This document shows, piece by piece, positions 43,008-52,641 of a stretch of 64,000 nucleotides of DNA. A model generated the notes under the pieces. That model ran no database searches. It was given only the letters and a program-made list of their open reading frames with translations, and had not been told where the DNA came from. Location of the stretch: positions 23,865 to 87,864 of the forward strand of contig CAJWLF010000010.1 in NCBI GenBank assembly GCA_913043205.1, written 5' to 3'. How positions within the stretch are numbered: position 1 is the stretch's first letter; every line of letters begins with the position of its first letter. Source of the DNA: an uncultured Chloroflexota bacterium. Lineage in GTDB: Bacteria > Chloroflexota > UBA11872 > VXNJ01. A program made the position numbers and the translations under genes.

Positions 43008-44723
43008 GTGAGAGTCGCTATAAGTTTTCCGCCGTTTGATAGCCCTGACGGAATCCCATTGCTTTCACAAAACCGTCAATATCAGGTATTTTCCACCGGA
43101 TCTAGCCAAGGTGGTGGTGTCGTAGGATTACTCAACAAATTTGTTGGTGACAATGCAACCGTAATATTCCCCGTGCTCCCGGCATTAGCCGCCACAGTAC
43201 TGAACCAAAACGGCCATGAAGTTGTTTGGCTGGACGGGATAGCAGAAGGTTGGGGTTGGGAAGAATATTGCCAACAAGTCGAACATTACCGACCAGAACT
43301 CATGATGATAGAGACCAAGACACCAGCTGCTTTACCAATGTATGCCGCCATCCAGGAACTCAAAACAAGATTCCCGAATATGAAGATTGTCATCGTGGGC
43401 GACCATATCACTGCCTTTCCTGAAGAACCTTTTCTTTATTGTGACGTCGATTACTCTCTACGAGGCGGCCAATTTGACTACTCGTTACTTAATTTGGCCA
43501 ATTTCCTTGAAAATCGTGAGGATTTGGCGCCAGGTTTATTCTGGCGTGACGACGGGGTTATTGTTAATTCTGGAGTATCCCCTGCGCCACCAATACTAGG
43601 AAAAGTTAGGCCTCATATCGATCGCAAATTAGTGAATTGGGAACTATACGCTTTTAGGAATGGAAATTTCCTAAAAAAAGGAACTTATGGCTGGGCCACC
43701 GGATCCACCAGCGCAGACTGCTGGTGGCGAAAAAGAATTGATGGTGGCCCTAAGTCAGGTGGGGGCGGATGTACTTTTTGTTCATGGACAAGCATGTTGC
43801 CACAGTTTTCACTACGGCCAGTGGACGACTATTTGGATGAATTAGAATCCTTGGTAGACCTAGGAGTCGAGGAGGTATTCGACGACACAGGGACATTCCC
43901 TGTTGGCAAATGGATGCACGATTTTTGCAAGGGATTTCAGGAACGTGGTCTGCACCAGGAATTAATGATGGGTTGCAACATGCGTGCTGACGCCTTAGAC
44001 GCAAGTGAATACCAAATGCTGGGAGATTCAAATTTCCGGTTTATTCTTTACGGGATCGAGTCGTCCAATCAACGAACTTTAGACATGTTAAACAAGGGCA
44101 CGACGGTACAGCAACAATGGGATTCGGTAAAATGGGCTAGTGAGGCCGGTCTAGAACCTCACGTCACATGTATGGTGGGATACCCTTGGGAAACTTACGA
44201 GGAAGCTCGAAACACTGTAGAGTTCACGCGTGAAACATTCGATAAGGGATACGTTAATACTCTGCAAGGGACTATAGTCATCCCTTATCCTGGTACCCAG
44301 CTTTACGCGCAAGCCAGAGAGAATGATTGGTTGCGTTTCGACGGCCCGGAGCACTGGCATAGATTTGACATGAGAGAGCCGGTACTTAAGTCCCCGATAC
44401 CAAACGACCAAATAATGGAACTCGTGCAAAGTCTATACACGAGCTTTCTTACACCCCGATACGTAACTAGAACGGCACGTAATGCATTCAAAAGCACCGA
44501 TCATTTTCGGTACTACTTCATCCGGGGCTCCAAATACTTAGTAGGTCATCTGTTAGATTTCCGAAAAGAACAGGTGTCTGAAAAAAGTGATCGTTTTGGC
44601 CCAGACTCGAATACCGCTGAACTCCCTGTGGAGCTTTATACGGCAGGAGGATTTGCAGCCCCAGTCCCAGACGAAATAAAAACCCATTTAGAAGAAATTA
44701 ACACTACAAAAGTAATAGGCTGA
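43008..44723 (+). CDS. B12-domain radical-SAM-like protein with displaced cluster cysteine
   Basis: A protein of 571 residues from the GTG. The N-terminal part (about 45-175) looks like a cobalamin-binding domain (ALAATVLNQNGHEVVWLDGI, KIVIVGDHITAFPEEPF). The SAM barrel should start with the cluster cysteines. Here Cys238 (DCWWRK) is followed only 17 residues later by CTFCSW (Cys255 and Cys258), so the motif is Cx16CxxC with a Gly/Pro-rich insert. Related proteins commonly read CWWxxCxFC, so the insert sits between WWRK and CTFC. The rest is typical: GVEEVFDDTGTFP, FILYGIESSNQRTLDML, VTCMVGYPWETYEEA and VIPYPGTQLY. Function and substrate are unknown. It is a single plus-strand gene, 17 bases from the convergent small membrane gene. 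Confidence 0.8.
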   Translation: MRVAISFPPFDSPDGIPLLSQNRQYQVFSTGSSQGGGVVGLLNKFVGDNATVIFPVLPALAATVLNQNGHEVVWLDGIAEGWGWEEYCQQVEHYRPELMMIETKTPAALPMYAAIQELKTRFPNMKIVIVGDHITAFPEEPFLYCDVDYSLRGGQFDYSLLNLANFLENREDLAPGLFWRDDGVIVNSGVSPAPPILGKVRPHIDRKLVNWELYAFRNGNFLKKGTYGWATGSTSADCWWRKRIDGGPKSGGGGCTFCSWTSMLPQFSLRPVDDYLDELESLVDLGVEEVFDDTGTFPVGKWMHDFCKGFQERGLHQELMMGCNMRADALDASEYQMLGDSNFRFILYGIESSNQRTLDMLNKGTTVQQQWDSVKWASEAGLEPHVTCMVGYPWETYEEARNTVEFTRETFDKGYVNTLQGTIVIPYPGTQLYAQARENDWLRFDGPEHWHRFDMREPVLKSPIPNDQIMELVQSLYTSFLTPRYVTRTARNAFKSTDHFRYYFIRGSKYLVGHLLDFRKEQVSEKSDRFGPDSNTAELPVELYTAGGFAAPVPDEIKTHLEEINTTKVIG

Positions 44724-44740
44724 CAAACGCACCTCGCGTT

Positions 44741-45565
44741 CTACACCAGGTTAACTACTACATCAGATGTAAAAATCTCATTTGTTGCCACTATCGCAAC
44801 GAACATAGTGGCCGACACCAAAGACGCCGCAGTGCGGCTGGTCCACTTTTTACGACCAGTACCATATTGGTAACAAATCATCAGTAACATGGCTCCTCCA
44901 ATCACCACTGTAGATACAATACATAGTAGTAATAGCCCCGATAACTCGTTGATCCATATCGGGTGATCTATCGGGTACGCAGCAACTTTGTCGAGCAGAG
45001 CCTCGGCCCAAACTAGTGGGGCATAATTTTCAGCGGGCGCATACAGCCGAAAATACAAATCTTGGCCTTGCACTTCAATCGCATCCAAATCAAAAAACTG
45101 GCCTTTGGCATAAGTATCGGTGCGAGAATATCGATAGTAGAAGCGATCTGCAGAGTCCGTCGTAACAATCGCCATTCTCAGATAAATCGGATCGCCAGCA
45201 TTCAAAATAGGGTTTTTCAAAATCAAAGCGATTGGCAAGTTATCACTTGAATCATGTATTACGAAAGAACCAGACGCAATCAATGTGTCCGACCCCGGGT
45301 AATCGAATATTTCAAATATCATCTGGATTTGCTCACCATTCACCAGTACAGGACGTACCTCCAGATCTATACGAACAAGCCCTCCTTTCGGCACAGACAT
45401 GGTTTGCCCTTTCACTCCGGTCAAAGATTGAGCATATGCAGGACGAATATCAGGTGATGTCGGCACACGCAATAAGTGGACAGGCCTACCTGCAAACCAT
45501 ATGAGAACTGAACAGCAAACAACGATTACAAGCAGTTCTATGAACAAAATCCATCTAGTTTTCAT
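44741..45565 (-). CDS. Small membrane protein with extracytoplasmic beta module
   Basis: A protein of 274 residues. One N-terminal helix (about 6-23), a beta-rich outside domain (about 40-185; IQMIFEIFDYPGSDTLIASG, ILNAGDPIYLRMAIVTTDSA), then two helices at the C-terminus. The plan is the same as in the proteins at 26440 and 35935 and in the first 190 residues of the GT-C enzyme at 4685. Its ATG overlaps the stop of the GT-C gene upstream by four bases, as at 27498-27501, so pairing of such a protein with a GT-C enzyme occurs twice. No enzyme motif is seen. Confidence 0.6.
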   Translation of the reverse strand: MKTRWILFIELLVIVVCCSVLIWFAGRPVHLLRVPTSPDIRPAYAQSLTGVKGQTMSVPKGGLVRIDLEVRPVLVNGEQIQMIFEIFDYPGSDTLIASGSFVIHDSSDNLPIALILKNPILNAGDPIYLRMAIVTTDSADRFYYRYSRTDTYAKGQFFDLDAIEVQGQDLYFRLYAPAENYAPLVWAEALLDKVAAYPIDHPIWINELSGLLLLCIVSTVVIGGAMLLMICYQYGTGRKKWTSRTAASLVSATMFVAIVATNEIFTSDVVVNLV

Positions 45566-46974
45566 ACTGCAACATAAATCACACTGGCCATGCTGGGACT
45601 ATACATATCTGGAACAACAATGTTGATCAAGTAAGACACGTTTGCACTCAGCATTGATAGCATTGCGACGGCCACCAAAGCAAAAGCCAATCTTTGTTTC
45701 ATAAGAACCAACAGCCCAGTAAAACCCGCCATAATTAGAACAACGAATGAAACAAACTGTGGGTACAGATAACGGCCATGTAACGCAACATCGACGGTGT
45801 AACTGCTCCAGAAGCTCATTGCAAGCAATCCTAGGAACATAGCTGTCATCCATACTATAGCAAATCGGTCCAACGACGAACTCCATTTGGAGGAGGCCGA
45901 AACGAATCTAAAAAACATCCCTGCAATACTTGCTAATAACACCAACAAAAAAGCAATATATACGCCGCCTGGCAATTTCAACTTTTGAAGCCCATACCCA
46001 GCCCAAAAGGTCGCATAATTTTCAGCCAACCAATTGGTCTCTTGTAAAAATTGGATCGGATTAAGGCCTCGGGCAGCTGGTGGGATCGGAGCAGGGCCAG
46101 ATGCATCTACTGCAACCCGGGTGGTATCTATACCAAGTAAGTCACCGTATACGACAACACCTCTCACATACCACCATCCAGCAACTAACAGGACAACTAT
46201 AAGACCTAAAGCCGCAATTCGTAACAAGCGGTAAGGATCTCGCCAAACCTCCCACACAACTAATGCTACTACCCCAGGCAATACCATAAAACCATTGTAC
46301 TTATGTAGCATCACAAATCCGACGGCAACACTCAGTAACAGAACACTTGTTGTATCGAACCGATACTTCCGAGCGCGCAAAGCCAGATAAATCGTTACGG
46401 TGCTGAAAAAAATAGCTGGTGAATCATTCGTTATATAGCTATGGACAAGCATAAACTGGGGAACCGTTACCATGACCGTTAACCCCAACAATCTGATTAA
46501 AGGATCGTCAACAAACACTAGCTTGAAAATTCTCCAGGAAATAATGAGTGTTAACGGATAAAAGGCGACGCTGACGATTCGCCCCCAACGATTAGCTTCC
46601 AACATCTCTGGAAGACCAGCTAAGTTAAGAACAAATGCGTGAATTAGAGCAGATATGTTCGGCGTCAACTCATAAGCCACTTGGGCTCGGACCGCACTCT
46701 CACCAAAGGTACCCGGTGGATAACCCTTGAACATCGGCCATTCCCAATTTTGGGATAACGGATACACAATTTGCAGGAAGTGGTTCCATTCATCGGGACC
46801 ACCATCAAGAAGAGGACGTAAAAGAGACCATAGAAGCGCACTTAATGTCGCAAAAATGATCAGACACCAACCACCAAATTGTTCAATAGATTCCAAATTT
46901 GGTGGTTGGCGACGTACTTGCCCCAGAGATTTCGAACCTAAATTAAGTGATTCCATAATGGAGCAGATTATCAT
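45562..46974 (-). CDS. GT-C glycosyltransferase, PMT/ArnT-like
   Basis: A protein of 470 residues with about twelve membrane segments. The first outside loop has LLDGGPDEWNHFLQI, which matches the PDE-x-x-H signature of PMT/GT39 and ArnT-like glycosyltransferases; the Asp-Glu is the likely catalytic pair. ITNDSPAIFFSTVTIYLALR is the conserved second-loop region. The length is usual for this family. An ATG at 46956 (MESLNLGSK) is an alternative start. The gene is co-translated with the small beta-module protein downstream through an ATGA overlap. It presumably uses a polyprenyl-phosphate sugar on the outside of the membrane. Confidence 0.78.
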   Translation of the reverse strand: MIICSIMESLNLGSKSLGQVRRQPPNLESIEQFGGWCLIIFATLSALLWSLLRPLLDGGPDEWNHFLQIVYPLSQNWEWPMFKGYPPGTFGESAVRAQVAYELTPNISALIHAFVLNLAGLPEMLEANRWGRIVSVAFYPLTLIISWRIFKLVFVDDPLIRLLGLTVMVTVPQFMLVHSYITNDSPAIFFSTVTIYLALRARKYRFDTTSVLLLSVAVGFVMLHKYNGFMVLPGVVALVVWEVWRDPYRLLRIAALGLIVVLLVAGWWYVRGVVVYGDLLGIDTTRVAVDASGPAPIPPAARGLNPIQFLQETNWLAENYATFWAGYGLQKLKLPGGVYIAFLLVLLASIAGMFFRFVSASSKWSSSLDRFAIVWMTAMFLGLLAMSFWSSYTVDVALHGRYLYPQFVSFVVLIMAGFTGLLVLMKQRLAFALVAVAMLSMLSANVSYLINIVVPDMYSPSMASVIYVAV

Positions 46975-47042
46975 CGACTACATCAAAATTGGCGGAAGAA
47001 GCTAGTATTTTATATGCATCAATCAAAATATGGGCTGAGTAA

Positions 47043-47915
47043 ATGAATAATCTGACTGCATTGACAGTCGTGATTCCGGCATACAACGAGCAGCAATCGG
47101 TAGGCCTCGTCATTACAGATCTAATGCAAACACTAAAGGGTCAGTCAATCGATTTTGAAATCTTAGTTGTCGACGACGGGTCTGATGACAATACCGCTAT
47201 TGTTTCCGAAAAAGCTGGAGCAACTGTGTTGTCCGTACCAGCAAACATGGGATATGGGCTGTCCCTAAGACGAGGAATACTAGCCGCCAAACATGAACAT
47301 ATTCTCATATGTGATGCTGATGGCACTTATCCAGCTCAATCCGCCACTAAATTACTGGAACTAGCATCACATTTCGACATGGTAGTCGGGCAAAGAACAG
47401 GTCAATACTTCAAATCAAATGGGTTCAAATCCTCTATGCGATGGGGGCTGCGAATATTCTCCAGCTTTGTCGTAGGACGTCCCGTTCCAGACGTCAATTC
47501 CGGATTTCGAATATTTAGAAAAGCTCAAGTACTTAAGTATTTTCGAATACTGAGTTCCGGATTCTCGTTCACAACTGGATTGACACTAGCGATGATGAGC
47601 GATGGTTTGGCTGTATATTTTCTGCCGATTAGCTATGGCAGGAGATCTGGTAAATCCAAAATCAAAACCGTAAGAGATTCCTTGCGTATACTGCAAGTGC
47701 TAGTGCAAGCCGTTGTGCGACATAACCCTTTAAAGCTATTCCTATTGCCTGTAATAGCGCTCTCTGTCTCTGGAGTGTCCGCCTTGGTAGTAGCAATAGT
47801 ATGGTGGAACACCCTATGGCTGTTGATATCAGCAGTTTTGCTTACCGGGTCTATCACAGTATTTGCCCTAGGCCTAGTTGCAGAATCCTTGCGAACCCGA
47901 ACGATTGACGAGTAG
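47043..47915 (+). CDS. GT2 glycosyltransferase, DPM1-like with C-terminal helices
   Basis: A protein of 290 residues. GT2 motifs LTVVIPAYNEQQSV (7-20), LVVDDGSDDN (41-50), and CDADGTYPAQ (90-99) are all intact; NSGFRIFRK and the basic GRRSGKSKI are typical of dolichyl-phosphate-mannose/glucose synthase relatives. Two membrane segments occupy about 232-275. It probably makes a polyprenyl-phosphate sugar donor. It is followed after 62 bases by the large GT-C-like gene at 47978 on the same strand, a natural donor-synthase/transferase pair (inference). The divergent neighbour is the PMT-like gene, so one intergenic segment of 68 bases serves both. Confidence 0.88.
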   Translation: MNNLTALTVVIPAYNEQQSVGLVITDLMQTLKGQSIDFEILVVDDGSDDNTAIVSEKAGATVLSVPANMGYGLSLRRGILAAKHEHILICDADGTYPAQSATKLLELASHFDMVVGQRTGQYFKSNGFKSSMRWGLRIFSSFVVGRPVPDVNSGFRIFRKAQVLKYFRILSSGFSFTTGLTLAMMSDGLAVYFLPISYGRRSGKSKIKTVRDSLRILQVLVQAVVRHNPLKLFLLPVIALSVSGVSALVVAIVWWNTLWLLISAVLLTGSITVFALGLVAESLRTRTIDE

Positions 47916-47977
47916 TAACATCTAGATCATCCGATTGGAATCAATTGGCAAATTGCGAAATTAGGTAGGCTCTTACG

Positions 47978-50737
47978 ATGACCGGGATCTCCGTGGAGGT
48001 GTTAGCTCAAGGAGCTTGGACTTCTGGAATGGTCGTATTTATCGGCTTATGGCTCGGTTTTACCCCGGCACAACTCTTACTACACGCCAATTGGCATCGA
48101 TATAGATACTTGTTGATGCCCATAATTGGATGGTCCGTCCTGATATTTGCTGCGTACTACCTTAACTTTTCACTACTTAACATGACCCAAGTTTTCTGGT
48201 CACTAGTCGCTATAGCCACTGCAGCAAACATTACCTATTTCCGGTATGCCAGAGCACGATTTCCTTCTCATACAATCTGGGAAATATTAGTTGTTGTTTT
48301 ATCCGTATTTCTATTAATCGTGGCACTTCTTCCTCACGCGCACGCAGATTCACTAGGCTTGTTAGCTCTTAACGTAGACGAGGAGCTATATTTCCCATAC
48401 GCTGAACTACTAAAGCATTTTCCTGCGTCCCTCACCGAATCGGGAATCAGCGCGTTTAACGGCGAGTATCAATCCGTGGCGTTTAAGTCACGCGGACAAG
48501 GATTTGCGTATCTATTATCGGTTACAAGTATGGCCTCCGGAACCCCCACTTTCTTAGCCTACATGCCCTTAGTCCATACAATGCTTGGCTTCAGCGTCGT
48601 AAGTACATACATTTTTGCTCGATTAGGAGCTGGACTAAACGGTAGGGTTTCCTGTCTAGCGGCAACATTGTACGCACTAAACGGACTGCCTTTTTGGTTT
48701 GCCGGAATGGGCTTTGGGCCACATATGACTGCTCTTGCTTTTATGCCTGTTGCACTAGCTGCCATCATTCAATCCTACAGCACAAAAAAGAGATCTAGCG
48801 CAGTCTTTGCAGGACTTATGTCTGCCGTATTACTGGCTTCCTATTTCTGGGCAATCACCGCGGTTTACTTGGCAATGTGCCTGCCAGTCATTGTCTTGAT
48901 GCGATTAAAGCTACAAAGTATGAAAGATTGGTTATTACGAACTTCTTTAGTGGTATCAATCGGCATCTTCTGTTCGGGACCCGCCATATTTTGGCTGTTG
49001 CGATGGGCGGTGCCACAGTTAACCGGAATTGTTAGCAATTTAGACGGTCGGTTCGGTAATGCCTGGGGTGACACATCATTCCCACCATTATCGAGTGCTT
49101 TAGGGTTTCACTCTTATCACATGGTTGAAACTGTGTCTTCTTTGAACGACAGGCTAGGACCAGGACCCTGGGGGCTCATTATGGCCGCACAAAACATTGC
49201 CTGGCTTTTGTTTATAGGGTTCGCGATTTGCACGGTCATTTTTCACAATAAGAACAGACCAGCCATTCTAGGATTAGTATTCGGTTCGGTAGCGTTCACC
49301 TACTGGGTTTGGCAGATAGCAGGGTACCCATACGGCTATTTCAAGAATCTATCCTATATATCATTCCTCGCAGCCACCCTGTTGGCTGCAGGAATCGGGT
49401 TGACTTGGAATTTTCAAAGTCTCGCTCATCATCAATTGTCAAAAGTTGTCTATTCAGTCAAGAAAGTTATTGTGGTCCTCGCAATGGCGACATTGTTAAT
49501 CGTACTTATAGTCAACTCAGCTGAATCTTTCAGATGGTATTGGCACGGGTTTAATTGGAACATGCCCCATGCAGCCTTAAACGATGCCCAGTCACTAGCC
49601 AAAATAATCCCTAAGGGATCTAGCGTTGCGATATCACCAAAGCTGAGATATCCAGTAGATCTATCCAACCCTCGCTTTCTACCTATCACACTCGCTTTTC
49701 ACTACAAGAGCGATGCTGTTTCTCGGTGGTCAAATAGATTTAACGCCATATTGATAAGCGAACTGCCAGGCCGAAACGTCCATTCTGTCGGTGGCAATGC
49801 CTATGGACCACCATCTAGGGAAGCTATAACAAATCATCCCTTTGTAGTACTCGGGCAGAACGAAGACCCCAGGTTATACGGATTCACATCTTCTGATCTA
49901 TTGTTCGAATCACCTCGGATCCGATTATTTAGTAATCCAAATGATTTGGTACTTAGGATTACAGACGCTTCAGATTCGGCCAACTTCTCGCGATTGCAAT
50001 TCAAAGCCGCAGTCAACGGGATTTCCATGATCCATAGTGACAACATTTTCGGTGCATCGGGCATCATGCGCGTGATGATGGGTATAGCAAACATGGACTC
50101 CAAGTCAAACACAATATCTGTGGTAGCTGGACCCATGCGTCAGTCTGTGACATTGAAACCTGGGCTGAATTGGATAACCACCAATAAATTCGAAGGGCCA
50201 GCGACTTTGACAATCTCCAGTGCTAAGGGTGTTAGTTCGAACGTACACCCTATTCTAATGCGTGCTTTACCAGCTACCGATGATTCAAACACGGCAACAG
50301 CTTCTTTCTCTTCGAACCCATCAATACTAAGTGTAAACACCGTATTAAAAGGTCAGTTTATCGAATCAGTTATCACTCTCATTAATGTAGAAAACGCAGC
50401 AAATGGAATAGGATTGACCTACCACGAATCATTAACTCGCGGCTTCTGGAGAAGCAGTTTGGCCCTACCATTATCAAGCACTACAATCCGTCTAAAATAC
50501 GATGTGAATAACCGCTCCATCATCGAAGATTCGTCATATAATAATCCTATGACATCGATTGCCCGGGAGAGTTCCGCCAAAGGCGAACGGGAATTCAGTT
50601 TGCGTTTTTCTAAAGGTGATGAAATTTTCGAGGAATTGGTCTTGTACAAGTACACGATGACCGAAAAGGGTATTAACATTACGTACAGGCCAACAAATAG
50701 TGTGCAGATATTTTACCCTGAATACTGGCTAGAGTGA
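47978..50737 (+). CDS. Large GT-C-like (DUF6541-like) membrane protein
   Basis: A protein of 919 residues. About twelve membrane segments reach to residue 515 or so. An outside loop near 120-145 holds LGLLALNVDEELYFPYAELL, with Asp-Glu-Glu in the place expected for a GT-C catalytic loop. A C-terminal soluble, beta-rich portion of about 380 residues follows without a clear final helix. The general plan resembles DUF6541-type and AftD-type proteins of actinobacterial and chloroflexal glycan loci. It stands in a plus-strand run after a DPM1-like gene and 12 bases before a dehydrogenase gene. Substrates are unknown. Confidence 0.65.
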   Translation: MTGISVEVLAQGAWTSGMVVFIGLWLGFTPAQLLLHANWHRYRYLLMPIIGWSVLIFAAYYLNFSLLNMTQVFWSLVAIATAANITYFRYARARFPSHTIWEILVVVLSVFLLIVALLPHAHADSLGLLALNVDEELYFPYAELLKHFPASLTESGISAFNGEYQSVAFKSRGQGFAYLLSVTSMASGTPTFLAYMPLVHTMLGFSVVSTYIFARLGAGLNGRVSCLAATLYALNGLPFWFAGMGFGPHMTALAFMPVALAAIIQSYSTKKRSSAVFAGLMSAVLLASYFWAITAVYLAMCLPVIVLMRLKLQSMKDWLLRTSLVVSIGIFCSGPAIFWLLRWAVPQLTGIVSNLDGRFGNAWGDTSFPPLSSALGFHSYHMVETVSSLNDRLGPGPWGLIMAAQNIAWLLFIGFAICTVIFHNKNRPAILGLVFGSVAFTYWVWQIAGYPYGYFKNLSYISFLAATLLAAGIGLTWNFQSLAHHQLSKVVYSVKKVIVVLAMATLLIVLIVNSAESFRWYWHGFNWNMPHAALNDAQSLAKIIPKGSSVAISPKLRYPVDLSNPRFLPITLAFHYKSDAVSRWSNRFNAILISELPGRNVHSVGGNAYGPPSREAITNHPFVVLGQNEDPRLYGFTSSDLLFESPRIRLFSNPNDLVLRITDASDSANFSRLQFKAAVNGISMIHSDNIFGASGIMRVMMGIANMDSKSNTISVVAGPMRQSVTLKPGLNWITTNKFEGPATLTISSAKGVSSNVHPILMRALPATDDSNTATASFSSNPSILSVNTVLKGQFIESVITLINVENAANGIGLTYHESLTRGFWRSSLALPLSSTTIRLKYDVNNRSIIEDSSYNNPMTSIARESSAKGEREFSLRFSKGDEIFEELVLYKYTMTEKGINITYRPTNSVQIFYPEYWLE

Positions 50738-50749
50738 TAGGAGTAACCC

Positions 50750-51655
50750 TTGACAAGCAACACTGTTGCATTTGTCGGCTGTGGATCTATGGGGGCCGGC
50801 ATGATAAAGAACTTGATCAAAGCCGGGTTTCGAGTCCAGGCATTCGATTTGGATTCAAAAGCTCTTGCAGAAATGTCACACATTGGAGCAATATCATCTT
50901 CCACCGCAGCAGAGGCAGCAATAGGAGCAAAGTATGCTGTCACCATGCTTCCGGAAGCCAGCCATGTGGAATCCTCACTATTCGGGAAAGGCGGACTTGC
51001 GGAATCACTTGCCAAAGAAACGCTCTTCATACAGACCTCTTCTATAGATACGTCAGCTATGTTGCGAATTGCTAAATCGCTTTCCGATAGAGGAATTCGT
51101 TCTGTAGATTCACCAGTTTTGAAAGATGCTGCTGCGGCTGCCAACGGCACACTCGCAATACTTTCGGCCGGAAATCCCAGGGATGCTAAAGATGCACTCC
51201 CTGTCCAGAAAGCCATCGGTGAATCAGTGAATTATGTCGGTTCAATTGGTCAAGCATCAATACTGAAAGCACTAAACAACAGTCTTAATTTTACGATTCG
51301 AGCAGCAACAATAGAAGCTCTGGTAACAGGCGCCAAATCCGGTTTAACAATCCAAACAATGGTAGACGCTTTCCGAAAGACAGGAGCGAAAAACCTCTAT
51401 CTCGATAACATCGCAAGCGCTAAAGATTTGCATTCTGGTCTAGCTCCCAAAATGAGAGCCGGGTTGGTATTGAAGGATCTTAAACTGGGAGTCACTCAAG
51501 CATCTTCCGTCGGAGTACCGAACCCTATTATCGCAGCTGCTGCCAATGAAGTTGCTATGGGAGAAGCCCTTGTCGATTATCATAATTCAATCGATCCGGT
51601 GCTAGCACTCTTGGAAAGGATAGCTGATCCTGAATGGCAATATTCAGAGTTATAG
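50750..51655 (+). CDS. 3-hydroxyisobutyrate-dehydrogenase-like NAD(P)-dependent enzyme
   Basis: A protein of 301 residues from a TTG with AGGAG six bases upstream. The N-terminal Rossmann site is FVGCGSMGAGM (8-18); the catalytic Lys173 is in GQASILKALNN, as in the beta-hydroxyacid dehydrogenase family. The substrate loop, usually D-A-P-V-S-G-G, reads DSPVLKDAAAAANGT (120-134), so the usual SGG is LKD. That makes a changed substrate likely. The enzyme oxidises a 3-hydroxy acid or reduces a small aldehyde acid or imine. It is 12 bases from the end of the large membrane-protein gene, so probably in the same transcript; a link to the glycan pathway is unclear. Confidence 0.8.
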   Translation: MTSNTVAFVGCGSMGAGMIKNLIKAGFRVQAFDLDSKALAEMSHIGAISSSTAAEAAIGAKYAVTMLPEASHVESSLFGKGGLAESLAKETLFIQTSSIDTSAMLRIAKSLSDRGIRSVDSPVLKDAAAAANGTLAILSAGNPRDAKDALPVQKAIGESVNYVGSIGQASILKALNNSLNFTIRAATIEALVTGAKSGLTIQTMVDAFRKTGAKNLYLDNIASAKDLHSGLAPKMRAGLVLKDLKLGVTQASSVGVPNPIIAAAANEVAMGEALVDYHNSIDPVLALLERIADPEWQYSEL

Positions 51656-51732
51656 TCCAATGGTAGATTCAAACTTCACATCAAAAAGAGAACAAAGACC
51701 GGGCTTATCGGTCCTAGAAGTGGACGTTTGTT

Positions 51733-52575
51733 TTGCACAGAACTATTAAGTTTTTTTTTCTGCCCAACAACTTCCCATTTTTTCTCCTATCGACTTTTAT
51801 CGCACTCTTGATAATGTGTTCAACAATTTCTTGCAGCGCATCAGCTAACACAAACAGTGATCAAGCATTGACCAATCAATCGGTTAGCACGGTGACAAAT
51901 ACCTTCGAACCTATTGCTGTTGATCTCGATGGATACGAAAGCACTAACGAAACCTGTCTGTGCTCACTGGCGCATCCTATACCAGAACAACCAAAATCAT
52001 ATCGAGGATCAGGTGATAACGTAGCCCTTGCGATCAACATGTTTGAGGATAAAAACTACCAATCGGCACTAACTATTTTTGATGACCAGTTAGATAAAAA
52101 CGCGAGCACTAAATGGGATTATTTCAATCGCGGCACTACTCACTTAAAATCGTTTGCTTATAAGAAAGCCCAACGCGATTTTGAATCTGCCATAGACAAA
52201 GACCCTGGTTTTCCTGAAGCCTATTTAAACCTCGGCATTGCCCACTACTATCAGAACGATTTGGACCGTGCTGTCTCACAAATATCTAAATCTATCCAGT
52301 TGTCACCAGAGTACTCATTGGCGTTATGGAATCGCGGCCACGTCTTAGGTATGAAAACGAAATTCGCTACCGCCATATCAGATTTCGATAAGGCCATAAA
52401 ACTAGCTCCTGACAATGCAATTAACTATGTGGGACGAGCAATAGTTTTGGGCGATTCTGGAGATCAAACCTCCGCCCGCAAGGACCTAAAAACCGCTCTT
52501 GAGTTGACGGATGACCAAGATCTTATTAGCCGACTACAAGCTACTCTGGATGAAATGCCAGCCGCATTAGATTGA
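51733..52575 (+). CDS. TPR-repeat lipoprotein
   Basis: A protein of 280 residues from a TTG. Residues 13-30 are a hydrophobic signal segment and a possible lipobox ends at Cys34 (STISC). From about 95 there are four to five tetratricopeptide repeats (KWDYFNRGTTHLKSFAYKKA, EAYLNLGIAHYYQNDLDRAV, SLALWNRGHVLGMKTKFATA, NYVGRAIVLGDSGD). TPRs form protein-binding scaffolds; on the outside of the membrane this could serve envelope assembly. A run of nine T (51751-51759) lies in the codons just after the start, and the start codon is not firmly fixed. No partner is evident. Confidence 0.75.
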   Translation: MHRTIKFFFLPNNFPFFLLSTFIALLIMCSTISCSASANTNSDQALTNQSVSTVTNTFEPIAVDLDGYESTNETCLCSLAHPIPEQPKSYRGSGDNVALAINMFEDKNYQSALTIFDDQLDKNASTKWDYFNRGTTHLKSFAYKKAQRDFESAIDKDPGFPEAYLNLGIAHYYQNDLDRAVSQISKSIQLSPEYSLALWNRGHVLGMKTKFATAISDFDKAIKLAPDNAINYVGRAIVLGDSGDQTSARKDLKTALELTDDQDLISRLQATLDEMPAALD

Positions 52576-52641
52576 TGGCTACGAAAGATTTAACCCAAAC
52601 AGTCACTATATTTTTTCCGTTCAACCCGTCCAAGGCGATTC

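Noticed and set aside
51700..51760. Hairpin GACCG-CGGTC followed at distance by a run of nine T, as a terminator
   Set aside because: The T run is over 30 bases from the hairpin and is part of the TPR gene's first codons, so it is not a proper intrinsic terminator.
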